The notes under the pieces were generated by a model. The model was not told the origin of the DNA. It saw nothing but the letters and a program-made list of their open reading frames with translations, and did no database searches. Source: Brachyhypopomus gauderio (Eukaryota > Chordata > Actinopteri > Gymnotiformes > Hypopomidae). Taken from it: 64,000 nt of DNA. Within the stretch, counting starts at the first letter, position 1; every line of letters starts with the position of its first letter. The DNA is taken from the NCBI RefSeq assembly GCF_052324685.1, contig NW_027506906.1, positions 1,177,845-1,241,844 on the forward strand. The letters are read 5' to 3'. A program made the position numbers and the translations under genes. Shown piece after piece: positions 1-17,195 of this stretch.

Positions 1-540
1 AAGTTACTGCCGTTTGCTACAGCTTGCCTTGAACACTGTCAGAGCTCTTGTGATAAATAGGTAGATAGATGGGCCTATTAAGTTCGTGTCAACCTCGTGT
101 AGTTTTACCGGTGCCATAAAATAAGAAACAAGATTTTTTCTAGTGTGTCTGTAGTTGTAACTGGTGAATCCAGGGACGTGTGAGGATAACATTCGCGCCA
201 GGGCTGAAAAGGTTGAAGGTGAAGTTGTAAACTTGAAGGATCAATTTGTCCTCTAATGTCCTCTAATGTTCTCTGTGACTGCTGACACTCCATTTGACAC
301 CTCTCCCCCCTCCTCCTGTATGTTCTGTGTGTGTGTACCAGAGACGGCTTATCATTTCCTCTCCAGGTGCTGTGCTTCCTGTTGGCTATGCTGCACACGT
401 ATGAATTATCTTCTGCCTTCACACACAGCCTGCTTGAGAAGAATGCATTTGTTTTCATCTATGGTAGTATATTACATATGTTAGATTAGCCTCATTGAGC
501 CCACCCTGTTGCTTGCACGCACAGGGCTGGTCTGTGTGTG
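1..540. other. No recognisable gene
   Basis: I see no supported gene, RNA or repeat boundary here. Short open frames on both strands lack family resemblance. The stretch may belong to the 5' flank of the LTR-like segment that follows. Confidence 0.3.
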
Positions 541-700
541 TATAAATAAGGAGCGCCCTCTCATCTTTGAACATTTGGGGTACAGCCTGCCTGTGTGAAT
601 AAACTTCTCTGCTTGCAAGAGTAGTTTGTTCCTTCATTTGTTCCGAGAGCTCTCCGCCACGCAGTTCTCTGCAGTGTTACTATCAAATTGAAGATTCGTA
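541..700 (+). repeat. Possible LTR-like promoter/polyA segment
   Basis: A TATA-like TATAAATAAG at about 540 is followed some 60 bp later by AATAAA and a TTGCA-rich stretch. This is the spacing seen between the promoter and polyA signal of a retroviral or gypsy R region. I found no paired copy, TG/CA ends or target-site duplication, so it could also be a chance match. From about 700 to 1547 I recognise nothing. Confidence 0.2.
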
Positions 701-1547
701 CTGGGTGATCCTCCATGTCCCTCCACTCATTGCTGAACACAAGAAGGGAGCTTTCTACTGAGAAACAAAACCCTTACAAAACTTTTGTTGATAGTCCACC
801 CTGTGCTTTAGCCCATGTTAGAAGCCTTTTGTGACAAAATAAAAACATGTGAACCCTGGTATTTTTTACACTCATTTTTGCCGCTGATGTTATTTATTGG
901 TTCATTAAGACGTAATGGTTTTGACTGAGCCATCTGGAATGGCGAAAGCGGCTCGCGTTTACGGATCTGGCTCCATATATTGACAAGACGGGTCAATATT
1001 TTTCAGCGCGACATTATCGTGAGAGAAGACGACAGCGAAGAGTGTGTCACGAAAGGCTTGCCGTGTGAAAGCTACTAAGCTGTTGCTATTATGTCGCTAT
1101 TATTTTTAGTTGCTGTTGTAGCTTCTGTCACCATTTTGCTACATTCACAAACATAGTAGCCTACAGTTACTCGCTCCTCCTGGATCGTTCACTAGCATCT
1201 CCGCGGGTCTAAAGTGAAAAGTAAACTAATCCGCACTCTGTGTTCCGATGGACTACTCTTCTTACTCACAACCCTCCAAGTTAAAATCTGACAGTGTCTG
1301 AATGCCATATGACATGTATTATGTTCAATGGTTCAATTATTATTGTTCACTTCTTAATAAAATATGGATAGCACAAGATGCATGTGATGTGTGAGTGAAC
1401 AAAGCTGGTTGTATATAGGGTGGCCACTTTTCAGTATTGCTTAAATTTGTTAATTTTGGCATTTTTACTATTATGGATTTGAATATATATGCCAAATATA
1501 GTCATATAGCACACCCCCCCCCCTTTCTTTTGCTTTCATCTGTTCAG

Positions 1548-3870
1548 AGCAGAATTTGCCTCCCTGCTGGATGGAAACCTGCTCTTCCTATTGTAGATCA
1601 GCAGTGGATTTCCAAGGCACTTTTCAAGTGGTCACAAAATGGACAACCAGAGTTGGACCATTCAAAGGTGGACAAGATGTGGTGGCACCCCCCCTCAGCC
1701 TTCACTAACTCCCAGTGGTGTGCCAGCAATGGAGAGGTACTTTGGACACGCCTTGTTTCTCTGGATGCCGAGGAAGCTTTGGCATGTGCGGCTGTTCTGC
1801 CCCCATCCTGACTGTGGCAAGGAGGAGCTCACGTCTGCTGGAGTGCATCAGAGGATCAGGCAGGTGGTTGGTATCAGCAGCTCCTACTTCATGGCAGCAC
1901 CTTGCCTGTAAGAGCTGCAAGAGGAAGATCATCAGCTGGAGCCACAACATTGTCTGTCAGCTGGACATTGGCCATCGTGTCCAGTTTCCCTGCTTCCTCA
2001 CCTCCAAGCTGGCATGTGACATACAAGTAGTGCGGCAGATGCGTCAGAGGGGTTTGGGGAACAGCAGCAGTCAGCTCCAGAAGCAGATGGAGGAGCAGCA
2101 CTCAGAGGCCTGGCTGGAGAAACAGGTCCAGTACCTCACAGACTGCAAAGGACTTGTGAGAGCTGCATCGTCTGGAGTCATCACACCTGTTGTTCTGGGG
2201 AATCTGCCACCATTGCTTCCAGTCCCAAAGCATCGCTGGCTGATGAAGGTGTGAGCTCAGGATGTCCTGAACAGACTAGAGGAGGTAAAGGCCTCCATCA
2301 CCTCACAGTTTGGCCGTGTACTAAAGATGGACTCCACAAAAAAAATAGTGAGGAAGCTGGCAGGACAGAGCCGCGCAACAGCAGCTTGGGCCACCAACGT
2401 TGGCAACGAGCACGGACAAGTCATCATGTCTGTGCTCACGGCCAGTGAAGGCTACGGCTTGGGCAAGATGAACGACGGCATCATGAAGCGCTACCAAGAC
2501 GCTGGTGTGTCACCTCCAGAGGTCCTGTATGTTGACCGGGACTGCTGCGGGGCCACTCATCTCAGGAACATGTTTAAGGGATGGGAGGACATGGAGATCC
2601 GACTGGACATCTGGCACTACATGAGGATAGCGGTTGGCTGCACCACTGACTCCCATGTGCTTTATGCTGGCTTCATGAACAGTCTGAGCCACTGTATTTT
2701 CATGTGGGACGAGTCTGACCTCCAGGCGCTTAAGGAGGCCAAGTGCTCAGAGCTGGAGGCAAAGCTGATGCACCCCACAGATGCAGGTGTGATGAGGAAC
2801 ATCACCAGAGAAGAGATGGCACTGCACTGCAAGAGAACCACTCGCAGCAGTGAGGACATCAAGGCACTTATAACAGAGTTGATCCGGTCCTACGATGGTC
2901 AGAAGGGCTGCAACACCCTTGGCGTGCCCCTCATCAACTCTGAGGAGCCAAACACAGCGCCTGCATCCAGGACCGGGTGTACAACTGTACATGCAGATGG
3001 GAACCATCCTGAAGGGGGGCCACAGTCTGCCAACGTACAGATGTGCCAGAGGTTCTACTTCCCTGGAATCCTTTCACCTGCATATGAACAGGTTCATTCC
3101 TGGTTAGCTTCCACCTATACGTTAAAACAAGCCTTTAATGTAGTTACTTATCTAAAACCAGTCTAACAATTTCAATGTGTAATTTGTATCAGGGACCTTG
3201 GCAATACATTTTTCCAGGCTTACCTGGTGAATGGCCTTGCTAGGTGGAATGAAGACCGGAGACTAGCAGCTGCAGGAAAAGACCAGCCCCGTTCCTACAG
3301 TGGCCTGCTTAGATATGCTGCAAACCAGCTGTCTCAGGAGGTACTGGGGAGAACACTGGTGGACTACACAGGGCCACAAAAGTATACAGGGACGCCTAAA
3401 TTTACATGATCCGAGAAATAAAAAGTAAAAAGCAGTTACTGTTGGTCTGGACATTTATGCTTCTTGTTTTTATTTTTTCTTTCAGGAGAGCTCATAGATG
3501 TGGAGTACTTGTACGAGCAGACCGGCAGTGCCCTGGAAGACTATAAATTAGTCATCTTGGCTCTTGAAACTGAGGATGTGACCGTGGCAGAAGGTGAAGG
3601 TTTTGATGAGACACAGGATTTTGAGGACTTAACTGCCCCAGCATTAAACAGACCTGTATTCTGTCTCACCTGCAACACCACTTGCTGAGCCATCTGCCTC
3701 TGATGCCTCCAGTGGTGTTGCATTTGCTGCTCCTCCGGTCTCCAGCTCTGCTCCTCCGGTCTCTAGCTCTGCTCCTCCGGTCTCTAGCTCTGCTCCTCCG
3801 GTCTCTAGCTCTGCTCCTCTGATGTTTGCCAATCCAGGCATTGTCATATCTTTGTCCATAGGACTCTGTG
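1548..3870 (+). pseudogene. Decayed copy of a multi-copy fish protein family (Cys-rich domain plus RNase H-like region)
   Basis: The reading starts after a good acceptor (TGTTCAG, ending 1547). It resembles a large family of uncharacterised fish proteins, which I associate from memory with the DUF6729 domain. Recognisable pieces are CPHPDCGKEEL (about 1800), CKSCKRK (about 1910), a long block with MDSTKK, YVDRDCCG and LDIWHYM (2325-2630), and exon-like blocks after acceptors at 3217 and 3485. The copy is broken. The frame changes near 1685 and 1908, an in-frame TGA lies at 2252-2254, the frame shifts again near 2945, and the donor after about 3390 reads GG instead of GT. The family is probably transposon-derived, but that is an inference from its copy number. 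It is not expected to make a full protein. Confidence 0.55.
3727..3833 (+). repeat. 21-bp minisatellite
   Basis: About five tandem copies of a 21-bp unit (CTCCTCCGGTCTCTAGCTCTG type) encode an Ala-Pro-Pro-Val-Ser-Ser-Ser heptad in the sense frame. They sit in the tail of the decayed gene. The unit length is a multiple of three, so copy-number change would not have broken the frame. Confidence 0.8.
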
Positions 3871-4261
3871 GGGCCTGATAACATTGAGGGCTATAGAGCT
3901 ATTTAAAACTTGGCAGACTACCTAGTCACCCTGAAGGACCACAGCTTTGCTTTGTCACTTGAAGAATCAAGACACATCACCGTTTGCAACAGAGTTGTGG
4001 AGGCAATCTTTGTCCGGCTGTGTATTGCATTTCCAAACCCAAAAAACATTGATGGGGTCATAATATAGCCTAATAGAATAGTGCAAATTTACATTGAGTT
4101 TTTAATATATGTGTCTAGTTGGTTTTATCGTTTATAATATCACGCATTTCCTTTGTATTTGACTATTTTTAAACTTGTCCGATGCTGGATTCGATCCGAG
4201 GCTCCACTGGGTGAATGGTACTATTATTAACGCCCAAACAGCCACACACACAGTGTCGAGC

Positions 4262-4338
4262 TAATTCTTGGTAGCGATATCCAGCCACCTTTCAGCTCAC
4301 AATTGGCCAATCGTTGGCCTTATCGCTACCAAGAATTA
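4262..4338. repeat. Perfect 18-bp inverted repeat upstream of tRNA-Arg
   Basis: Bases 4262-4279 (TAATTCTTGGTAGCGATA) are exactly reverse-complemented at 4321-4338, with a 41-nt loop. The loop contains a second small hairpin (GGCCAA-TCG-TTGGCC). To the right, two imperfect copies of a roughly 33-bp unit (AAGAATTAACCAA...) run to about 4396. This looks like the end of a small palindromic element, of unknown class. Confidence 0.7.
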
Positions 4339-4429
4339 ACCAACCACAAGACGTAGTATTACAAAGAATTAACCAATTACAAGACATAATATTACCACGA
4401 ATGCGTGATGACGACACAGCTGGCGTATC

Positions 4430-4502
4430 GGGCCAGTGGCGCAATGGATAACGCGTCTGACTACGGATCAGAAGATTCCAGGTTCGACTCCTGGCTGGCT
4501 CG
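4430..4502 (+). tRNA. tRNA-Arg (anticodon ACG)
   Basis: A 73-nt cloverleaf begins GGGCCAGTGGC and ends CTGGCTGGCTCG. The anticodon loop is CUACGGA (ACG, read as ICG), the A box overlaps TGGCGCAATGG and the B box is GGTTCGACTCC. The acceptor stem pairs GGGCCAG with CTGGCTC. It appears identical to the vertebrate cytosolic tRNA-Arg-ACG as I remember it, with no intron and no encoded CCA. A Pol III T-run follows within 10 bp, so it looks functional rather than SINE-derived. Confidence 0.95.
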
Positions 4503-4507
4503 GTTAC

Positions 4508-4512
4508 TTTTT
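4508..4512 (+). terminator. Pol III terminator of tRNA-Arg
   Basis: A run of five T lies six bases after the last tRNA base, the normal place for an RNA polymerase III stop. Confidence 0.8.
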
Positions 4513-4683
4513 CCCCTGTTTAAGTACTAATATTTGGTACACTCACTTTATTCTGTTCCTAAACCAAACAGACAAATTCAACGTTGTTTTTCGCTGCTCA
4601 AAAAAAAAAAAACATACGACTAACGGGCTGGGAAAACCCTAACATCGCGACAAACAAACATCCTTCCCAAATAAAAGTGTAAC

Positions 4684-4947
4684 GGACAGGAAGAGAAATA
4701 GTTGGAGGAAAACTTGAGATAGGCCAGGGAGCGGCGCAGGAGATAGATACTCGAATAAGGGGTGAGAAATGGTGAGATATCTTCCAACTGGACCGCATCG
4801 TACTGGGCAGAGAAAGAGAGCTGAGCACGTGACGATAAACTGCCTTAAGTATCCATGGCGACAGGTGTGACAGATCACTGCTGATTGCGCTTGACTCGAG
4901 CTCCCTCTAGTGGCAGCTGGAGGAGTAGCATCTGAGCCAGCCCTGAC
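4684..4947 (-). repeat. Diverged LTR relic of the same family as the chromovirus at 42951-48750
   Basis: This stretch aligns by eye with the second half of the 757-bp LTRs. It has GACAGGAAGAGAAATAG, then AAAACTTGAG, CAGGGAGCG..GCAGGAGA, and at the end CTGAGCCAGCCCTGAC against GAGTCAGCCCTGACA in the young LTRs. The orientation is the same as the full element. It is much diverged and truncated, so it is an old insertion of the family. Confidence 0.65.
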
Positions 4948-5485
4948 TTAACATTGGATCAGGTGTATAAACGTATTGTTAATCAAATTTCAGTTTTACA
5001 TACACCTAGGAAAGTTAAGACATTTTTGCACACATATGTATATATTTGCATAAGAATAATAAAGAAAATGTGTTAGTCATGCACTAACATTCATAACGCT
5101 ACACTTGCCAACATGCCTGAAAAGGGGTGCTGTCTTCACTGCATGATCTAAAAATTACAGTATATAATCATTCATTCTGAATCACAGAATGTAGAATGTT
5201 TAATTTCTTCAGTTAATTTGTTTATAATGTTCCTGCGACATCATCTGGCTGTGATGTACACTGGCTCATAGATACAGTATAAACAAATGTAATGGTAGAT
5301 TTGTGGGACTGCTTTTAATCATTGACCAGTAGGGGTCTCTGTTGGACTCTGTAGAGGCAGGTGGAGAAAACACATTTCAAGGCATTACAGCTGTCTGGCA
5401 AAATTTAAAGCAAGTTGGTTCCAGCTAAAAAACAGTATTTAGCAGCTGTCCTTCAAGAGGCAGACCTGTCTTCACAGGCTGTGGT
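4948..5485. other. No recognisable gene
   Basis: AT-rich intergenic DNA. I see no coding exon, RNA gene or repeat ends that I can support. Confidence 0.3.
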
Positions 5486-5900
5486 TGTCACGTTTAGCCC
5501 CGCCCCCACCTGTCAGTCTTGTTGTCATATTCCGTTTAGCCCCTCTGGTCGGTCTGTTTTGCTATTGCTCGTTTTGGTTTTCCCATGTGTTCTCCTGCCT
5601 CGCCCCTGTCATTTGTAACTACACACTCTCATTATTATTCCCACCTGTGTTTTGCTTGGCACCTCATTTAGTCTTGTATTTAAAACCCTGTGTTTTATTT
5701 TCAGTTTTGTTGGTCATTGTATGTCATAATGATGTCTATGTTTTTGGTTCTTTTGGACTTTTTTTGGTTAGGTTGTTTAATCTGTTTTACATTGTCTTCT
5801 CTGGTTTTATTTCAGTTGTGCTTACTGTATAGATTAAGTTTGGTCATGTCTTTCCGTGTTAGTTTTTGTTTCATTTCATTGCTTACCTGTTATGGACACT
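5486..5900 (+). repeat. Probable solo LTR or LTR fragment (gypsy type)
   Basis: It starts TGTCACGTTTAGCCCC, is rich in CCCCTCTGGTCGGTCTG and CACCTGTG stretches, and then has a TATTTAAAACCCTGTG promoter-like motif followed by T-rich DNA. I associate this pattern with fish gypsy LTRs. The right end and a second copy were not found, so class and length are uncertain. Confidence 0.4.
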
Positions 5901-6030
5901 GGATAGTTGCTGACATGGCATGAACACTGCTCTTCTGCTAATAGCATTTTCTTCTAGTTGTATAATCAACACTACACAGTTCTGTTGCATGTCCATCAAC
6001 ATTCCTCTTGTCTGCGTATTGTGCGGTTTA

Positions 6031-6210
6031 AAATAAATTTTTTCATTCCATCCACTGATCCAGACACGCATCCATCTGTGTTTGTAGAAGTGTTTGTATA
6101 TATATATAGTGTGTGTGTGTGTGTGTGTGTGAATTCCTACATGCATGAGTCTGTGTTTCTACAAACACGGATGGATGCGTGTCTGGATCAGTGGATGGAA
6201 TGGAAAAATT

Positions 6211-6216
<6 letters not shown>
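6031..6216. repeat. About 59-bp inverted repeat around a GT microsatellite
   Basis: Arm 1 (6031-6089) and arm 2 (6157-6216) are nearly perfect reverse complements; the shared core is GATCCAGACACGCATCCATC. The spacer holds (GT)n and an EcoRI-like GAATTC. The result is a long hairpin about 0.5 kb upstream of fbxo31. Confidence 0.85.
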
Positions 6217-6294
<78 letters not shown>

Positions 6295-6300
6295 CACACA
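6215..6300. repeat. TA and CA microsatellites
   Basis: Two (TA)n runs flank AGAGTGTC and end in (CA)n, extending the hairpin-prone region on its right side. Confidence 0.9.
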
Positions 6301-6671
6301 TGGGCAGGCCTACCTATAGGTTTCACATACACAATTCCCATGCTGCATCTATATAATGTGCAGCTTGGACCCCATAATTGCTGCTTGCGGCTATTATTAC
6401 TAATGTAGTTTTTTTATTGTCTGTTTTTACCCTGTTCTTGTTTTCTAAGGAGCTATGCAAAACAAAGAAGAAACACGAAGTAACACAACATGCTGTGAAG
6501 CTCCAATGATGAACGTGGTACAAATGTTTACGTAGTGGTGATACAGTGTGCGTCACGGGAAACCGCCCAGTCTCGTTATGAAGAAGACAGGGCGGTGAAG
6601 ACAGGACGGAGGAATATAAGACTGATCCTACAGCTGTTGGTGATGTAATGTTGCCCCTTTGGTGACCACGG
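6301..6671. promoter_or_regulatory. Probable fbxo31 promoter and 5' UTR region
   Basis: There is no TATA box near the start codon. GC content rises from about 6540, and a GCGTCACG motif (CRE/E-box-like) lies near 6551. Exon 1 is also CpG-rich. The placement is inferred from the position of the start codon only; no start site can be read. Confidence 0.3.
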
Positions 6672-12995
<6,324 letters not shown>

Positions 12996-14347
12996 TGGGC
13001 AGCCCCCTCCGTCATGCTCCCCACCGTCTATATCGCACATACCCCCTGCCAAAGGATGGGCGTTTCCACACCTGCAGGACCCACCCCCCCATTCACCTGG
13101 GTCAACTCGAGAGCCACCTAGCCATCTCATTGGTGGGTTGAGCCAGTGTGTAGTGTGTAGTGGTGTCCCAGGACTGGACCTGCCCGTTCCTGCTCTGTGT
13201 AAATCTAGAATCCTGGATGACGCTCTCTGCCACTCGTACCCCCACACAACCTGAAAAAACCTCCCAATAGTCGCTTTCGTGCACACGACAATATCCCACC
13301 ACACTGCAGTTTGCAGTAGAGTACTCATACAGGTTGTATTATACCAAGGCTTTCTTATCAGCTTTTTAATTAATTTATTTTTATAACCTGGAGATGATGA
13401 CTATGAGGATGATGTGACAATTCACCCACATACTCTGGAACAAGCTGAGTGTGCCTCTGTATCATTACCATGGTAACCCAAGACTACTTCTAAAAACTTG
13501 TACCTGCTTGTACTATGAAAGTTAAGTTTTAAATTCAAGTTAAATGTCTCAAGTCCTATTTTCAAGGATGGAGGTTTTCATCTCTTTGGTTGGTGGTAGC
13601 TGGATCGTTTGATCTTACATTTCTTTCTTTTTTCTGCATCTTCACTGCTGTCCCATTTTTATTTTATAAGTGTCCCACAGAAATGATGGATTCCTGTAAT
13701 TATATCATTCTAATTTTAATGCTTTAATTTGAATTTGAAAACCAATACTAGTATCCCTGATACACATAAAAATGGGTAAAATATGTAAACACATATTGGC
13801 ATTAGATATATATACCTTGGTCAATTATTAGCTAAAGAGTTTTTTAAAGTTATATTATCGAATCAGACTCCTGAATGACCATACTATAGCTTTCATGATG
13901 CTGTTTTGTGCCAGACCAAAGTTTCTGAGGATAATTTTGACCCAAAACCATCAAATGCTTTGTTGCAAAAATGGACTGGAATTTTCAGTAACTACATCCA
14001 CTTGTTTGGTATAGCTGATTTCAGAAGGTGGGGTTGCTCAGTTTAGCATGGAAATCCTGGATGAATTAGTAGCACCATCTAAATCTGGATCATATAAACA
14101 TGTATTGTAATGAACGTGCATGCTGTGATAATAATTACTTCATGATGTGGATGAATTCATTAGAAGACTGAGGGTGCTTCATTCATAGATTTACAGACTG
14201 CATTGTATCTCAGGTGCCATACCTATATGTCTGTTCTCTTAAATAATACACTAAAGTGCATAAAAATGTTTTCTTCATAACTAATCATATTTCATAATGC
14301 TTAAAGTCACAGATTTCAAATTGGCAAATTATTTTGACTCTTCCCAG
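12996..14347 (+). other. fbxo31 3' UTR and downstream intergenic DNA
   Basis: The 3' UTR starts after TGA at 12993-12995. I could not fix a polyadenylation site: no clear AATAAA with a downstream GU-rich element stands out. No other gene is seen. Confidence 0.4.
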
Positions 14348-14720
14348 CAGAGTTGCCAGGTTCACGGTTTTCACGCCAAATTGGGCTTGTTTGAAAATCC
14401 AGCCGCGGGTAAAAATTCTGGGGTCGCGGGGTGCGGTTTTTTGGGCTACTTTTGAGTTGGGCTACTGCGGGAGTTACAAGTCAACACTAAGAATCGATTG
14501 CGATATAATACTTAATTTGTCTCCATTTTACACACTCCCCCCCCCCCCCCCCCACCCCGTCGATAACTTACACTTACACCCCCCCCCCCGGTCGACAGAT
14601 TACACTGGTCGCCACACACCCCCCCGTCAACAACTTTGGGCTTTGGGCTTGTTTAGGCTTCTGAAGGGCGGGTTTTACACTGATTTTGTGCGGGATATTT
14701 TGTAGGACCTGGCAACCCTG
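14348..14720 (+). mobile_element. 373-bp hAT MITE with perfect TSD
   Basis: The ends are CAGAGTTGCCAGGTTCACGG and GACCTGGCAACCCTG. The 8-bp TSD CTTCCCAG is perfect (14340-14347 and 14721-14728). The core has two long C-runs and GAATCGATTGCGATATAATA. It is the best-preserved copy of a family also seen at 9253 and 35073. Confidence 0.9.
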
Positions 14721-14851
14721 CTTCCCAGTGAATTGTCTTGTCCTTTGGTGGCACCAGTTGGGGGGTGGGGGAGAGAGAGGATATCTGAAAAATGTAGATG
14801 TGAAGTTCACCACCACCATCAGAGAACAGCTGGACTGTGATAAGCAGCTTA

Positions 14852-15837
14852 AAGCCTGCTTTATACCTCCGGACACGGACTAATTTCGTCCGTCCGTACC
14901 AAACGTAGCCTCCGTAGGGGGCCACTATACCTCTTTCCGGTTCCAACGTATTTAAAACGTATGATTTTTTTAAATACATCCTCTAGAGGGCAGTATAGTC
15001 AAATTTCCTGCACTGGTGCACCAGCAATCTCCTCCCAGCTGTTTTTGCATCGCTGTTTATCGCGATGACCTGGCACCGTAGCATCATAAGGGTTTTCCAT
15101 CCACCGAGTTTTTGCGCATTTTGAAAATGCGCATGAAAAAAGCTGGATGGAAAAAGACCAAAATTCGAAAAAAGCCCCAAATATCGCAAAAAGATTTTTA
15201 CGCTAGGAGGAGGTGGAAAAGTTAGACTATCGCATCGCCAAAATTCGGAAAAACTGGATGGAAAAGGGTTTTTCGCATAAACGATGACGTATCATGCCTC
15301 AAGTCATGTGGTTCTGTACATGATCGCGATGTAAAGATGGCAAATGCATACAAAAACAGTTCTGGAGAGAGCAAAATTTGAATTTAACTTCTCCATGTAT
15401 AGAAAAGAAAAAGAAAAAAATGTTTCAAAACCTCAAAGTGCAAAAATGCGTAACTGCCAGATGGACGTAAAACCACTATTGTTTGGCGTCCTCTCACGTG
15501 ATCTAAAGTTTATTCGCATAACTATTGAATGGAAACAAGGCTTAATTCGCATTTTTTTTCTGCCGAAACTTGGAAATTGCGCATAATTTTTTTCGAACGG
15601 TTTGGATGGAAACTCGAGCGCCATTTTTAAAAGTCCAGTACTCTTCTTCATTGATTTTCCCGAATTGGTGTACTTCCGATGCTTCTGACTCTACTGCTCC
15701 CTGATTTCCGGTTTATATTGCTTCGTTACTACGGATTCGTAAGCGCTCTGGCAACGGACCCACTGACGGATGAAACGACCCCCGGAACCGGACGAAAGGG
15801 TCCGTATCCGTAATTACCGTAGGGTGTGAATGGGCCT
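14852..15837. mobile_element. Harbinger-like MITE with TTA target duplication
   Basis: The ends AAGCCTGCTTTATACCTCCG and GGTGTGAATGGGCCT are imperfect inverted repeats flanked by TTA (14849-14851 and 15838-15840), the pattern of PIF/Harbinger elements. CCGTCCGTACC and GGTCCGTATCCG are further inverted matches inside the ends. A second MITE lies inside. No transposase gene is present. Confidence 0.5.
15091..15614. mobile_element. MITE nested in the Harbinger-like element
   Basis: The outer motifs GGTTTTCCATCCA and TGGATGGAAACTC are inverted. Several further TGGATGGAAA and TTTTTGCGCAT motifs lie inside in both directions. The target duplication is not clear. It is non-coding; open frames here match nothing I know. 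Confidence 0.55.
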
Positions 15838-15840
15838 TTA

Positions 15841-17195
15841 GTCTCCCTTGGGCTCTGGTCCTGCCTTCATTGTAGTTCCTGAAAAGCAAGACACGCACTA
15901 ATGAGCTCCCCTAGCTGGACGGGCCTTGGGTTTAACATCAGCACCAGTGGCATGCTCTCTCACCCCCTTTTGGATTATGCTGTCAAGTGTAAAAGATGCT
16001 TACAGGCTGTCTCCGCCAGTAGAACGACATATAACAAATGCTTCCTTCCCTGTGCTGAGATTGGATCATAAAGCTGTGGCTCCTCTCAAAGTGCTCTTTC
16101 TAAAGCAGCATAGATATTGACCAGAGACTAGGTTCCTCTGTTCTTTTGTATTCTGCAGCTTTGCAAAAACTAACCACTATAATGTAAAGAGAAAATATAT
16201 GTTAAATGAATTAAATTATTTAAGTCTATATTTAAGCTTTGTTTAGTGGTGACTGCACATATCTGTTGCGTGACCTCGACAAAATGATGACTATTATATC
16301 CTGAATATCCTCATCGTCAATTCAAAAATTTTTGAGAAGAAAGTTGTGTCTAATGTAAACCTCATTGCATACAACTTCAGGGAGCTTTGAAGCTTAAGTG
16401 TTTGTCTCTTCGAAATAAATTGGAGTAAAGAAATCTGTTCAATTTCTCAAGTATTATTTAAGCAACCATTTTACTATCAATACACCATCTTGAGTTTCTG
16501 CTGTAGTTTCCTTGTGTACAGAGACATTCTGAGTAATGACAGGTGACATTTTTAATAACTCAAAAGGTTGTCCAATATTCCTAAAACAGGAACTTCACAT
16601 GTAGGAAATGGGTTAGGGTTAAATGGGTACGATTTGTTACAGCTCCAGGTGCTCCTGCTTCCCCTGAGCTGAACCTATCAGCTCCAGAAGCTTCTCTGCC
16701 TTCAGGTTCTCGCCAGGCCTCTGTTCCAGTCCAATACCCAGATACTCTGCTTCCTCTCCATACTCAGGTCATGGGGGTCAGGCCCGGCCCATTTGGAGAC
16801 CTGCCAGCAAGTTCACATGGCTCCAAATGTTACATATTGCTGACAGCACTATACACACTTTTTCCTATTAAAGCATGCCAGCTGGAAAGTCAGTTATTGT
16901 AGATGCTGTTAAGAAACAACTCACCCAGTAAGCCATCATAGTTCTGCACAGTTCTTTCTCTTCCTCTGTACATGGAGCTGGAAGGGACATACCCATAAAC
17001 ATACTTAAATAGTAGTCAGATCACTCAACTTTGCTTAGTTATTACAGAACATTTTGAACTGAATTAAACTGACAATGTGATCCTACTGAGAAGATGTGAT
17101 TTAGAGAAATGGAGAATATTTCCCCTACTCACCATAGAGCTAATAAATGGATAATTTATTATTTATATAAATAAATAATTTTTTTAATATAATTT
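15841..17195. other. No recognisable gene
   Basis: Mostly AT-rich. A Pro/Ser/Ala-coding-like patch at about 16640-16810 is open for roughly 55 codons, but I could not link it to any family. The last 60 bp are AT-only target-like sequence. Confidence 0.3.

Noticed and set aside
4181-4240. tRNA-like B-box text (GGATTCGATCC) near 4190
   Set aside because: No matching A box or cloverleaf could be drawn on either strand.
5883-6356. Open frames rich in TYR/ILE and CYS/VAL around 6100-6300
   Set aside because: They are translations of TA and GT microsatellites.
14334-14705. Open frame with FWATFELGYCG, also seen at 9161-9433 and 35088-35303
   Set aside because: It repeats only because a non-coding hAT MITE is present three times; the frame runs through C-runs of different length.
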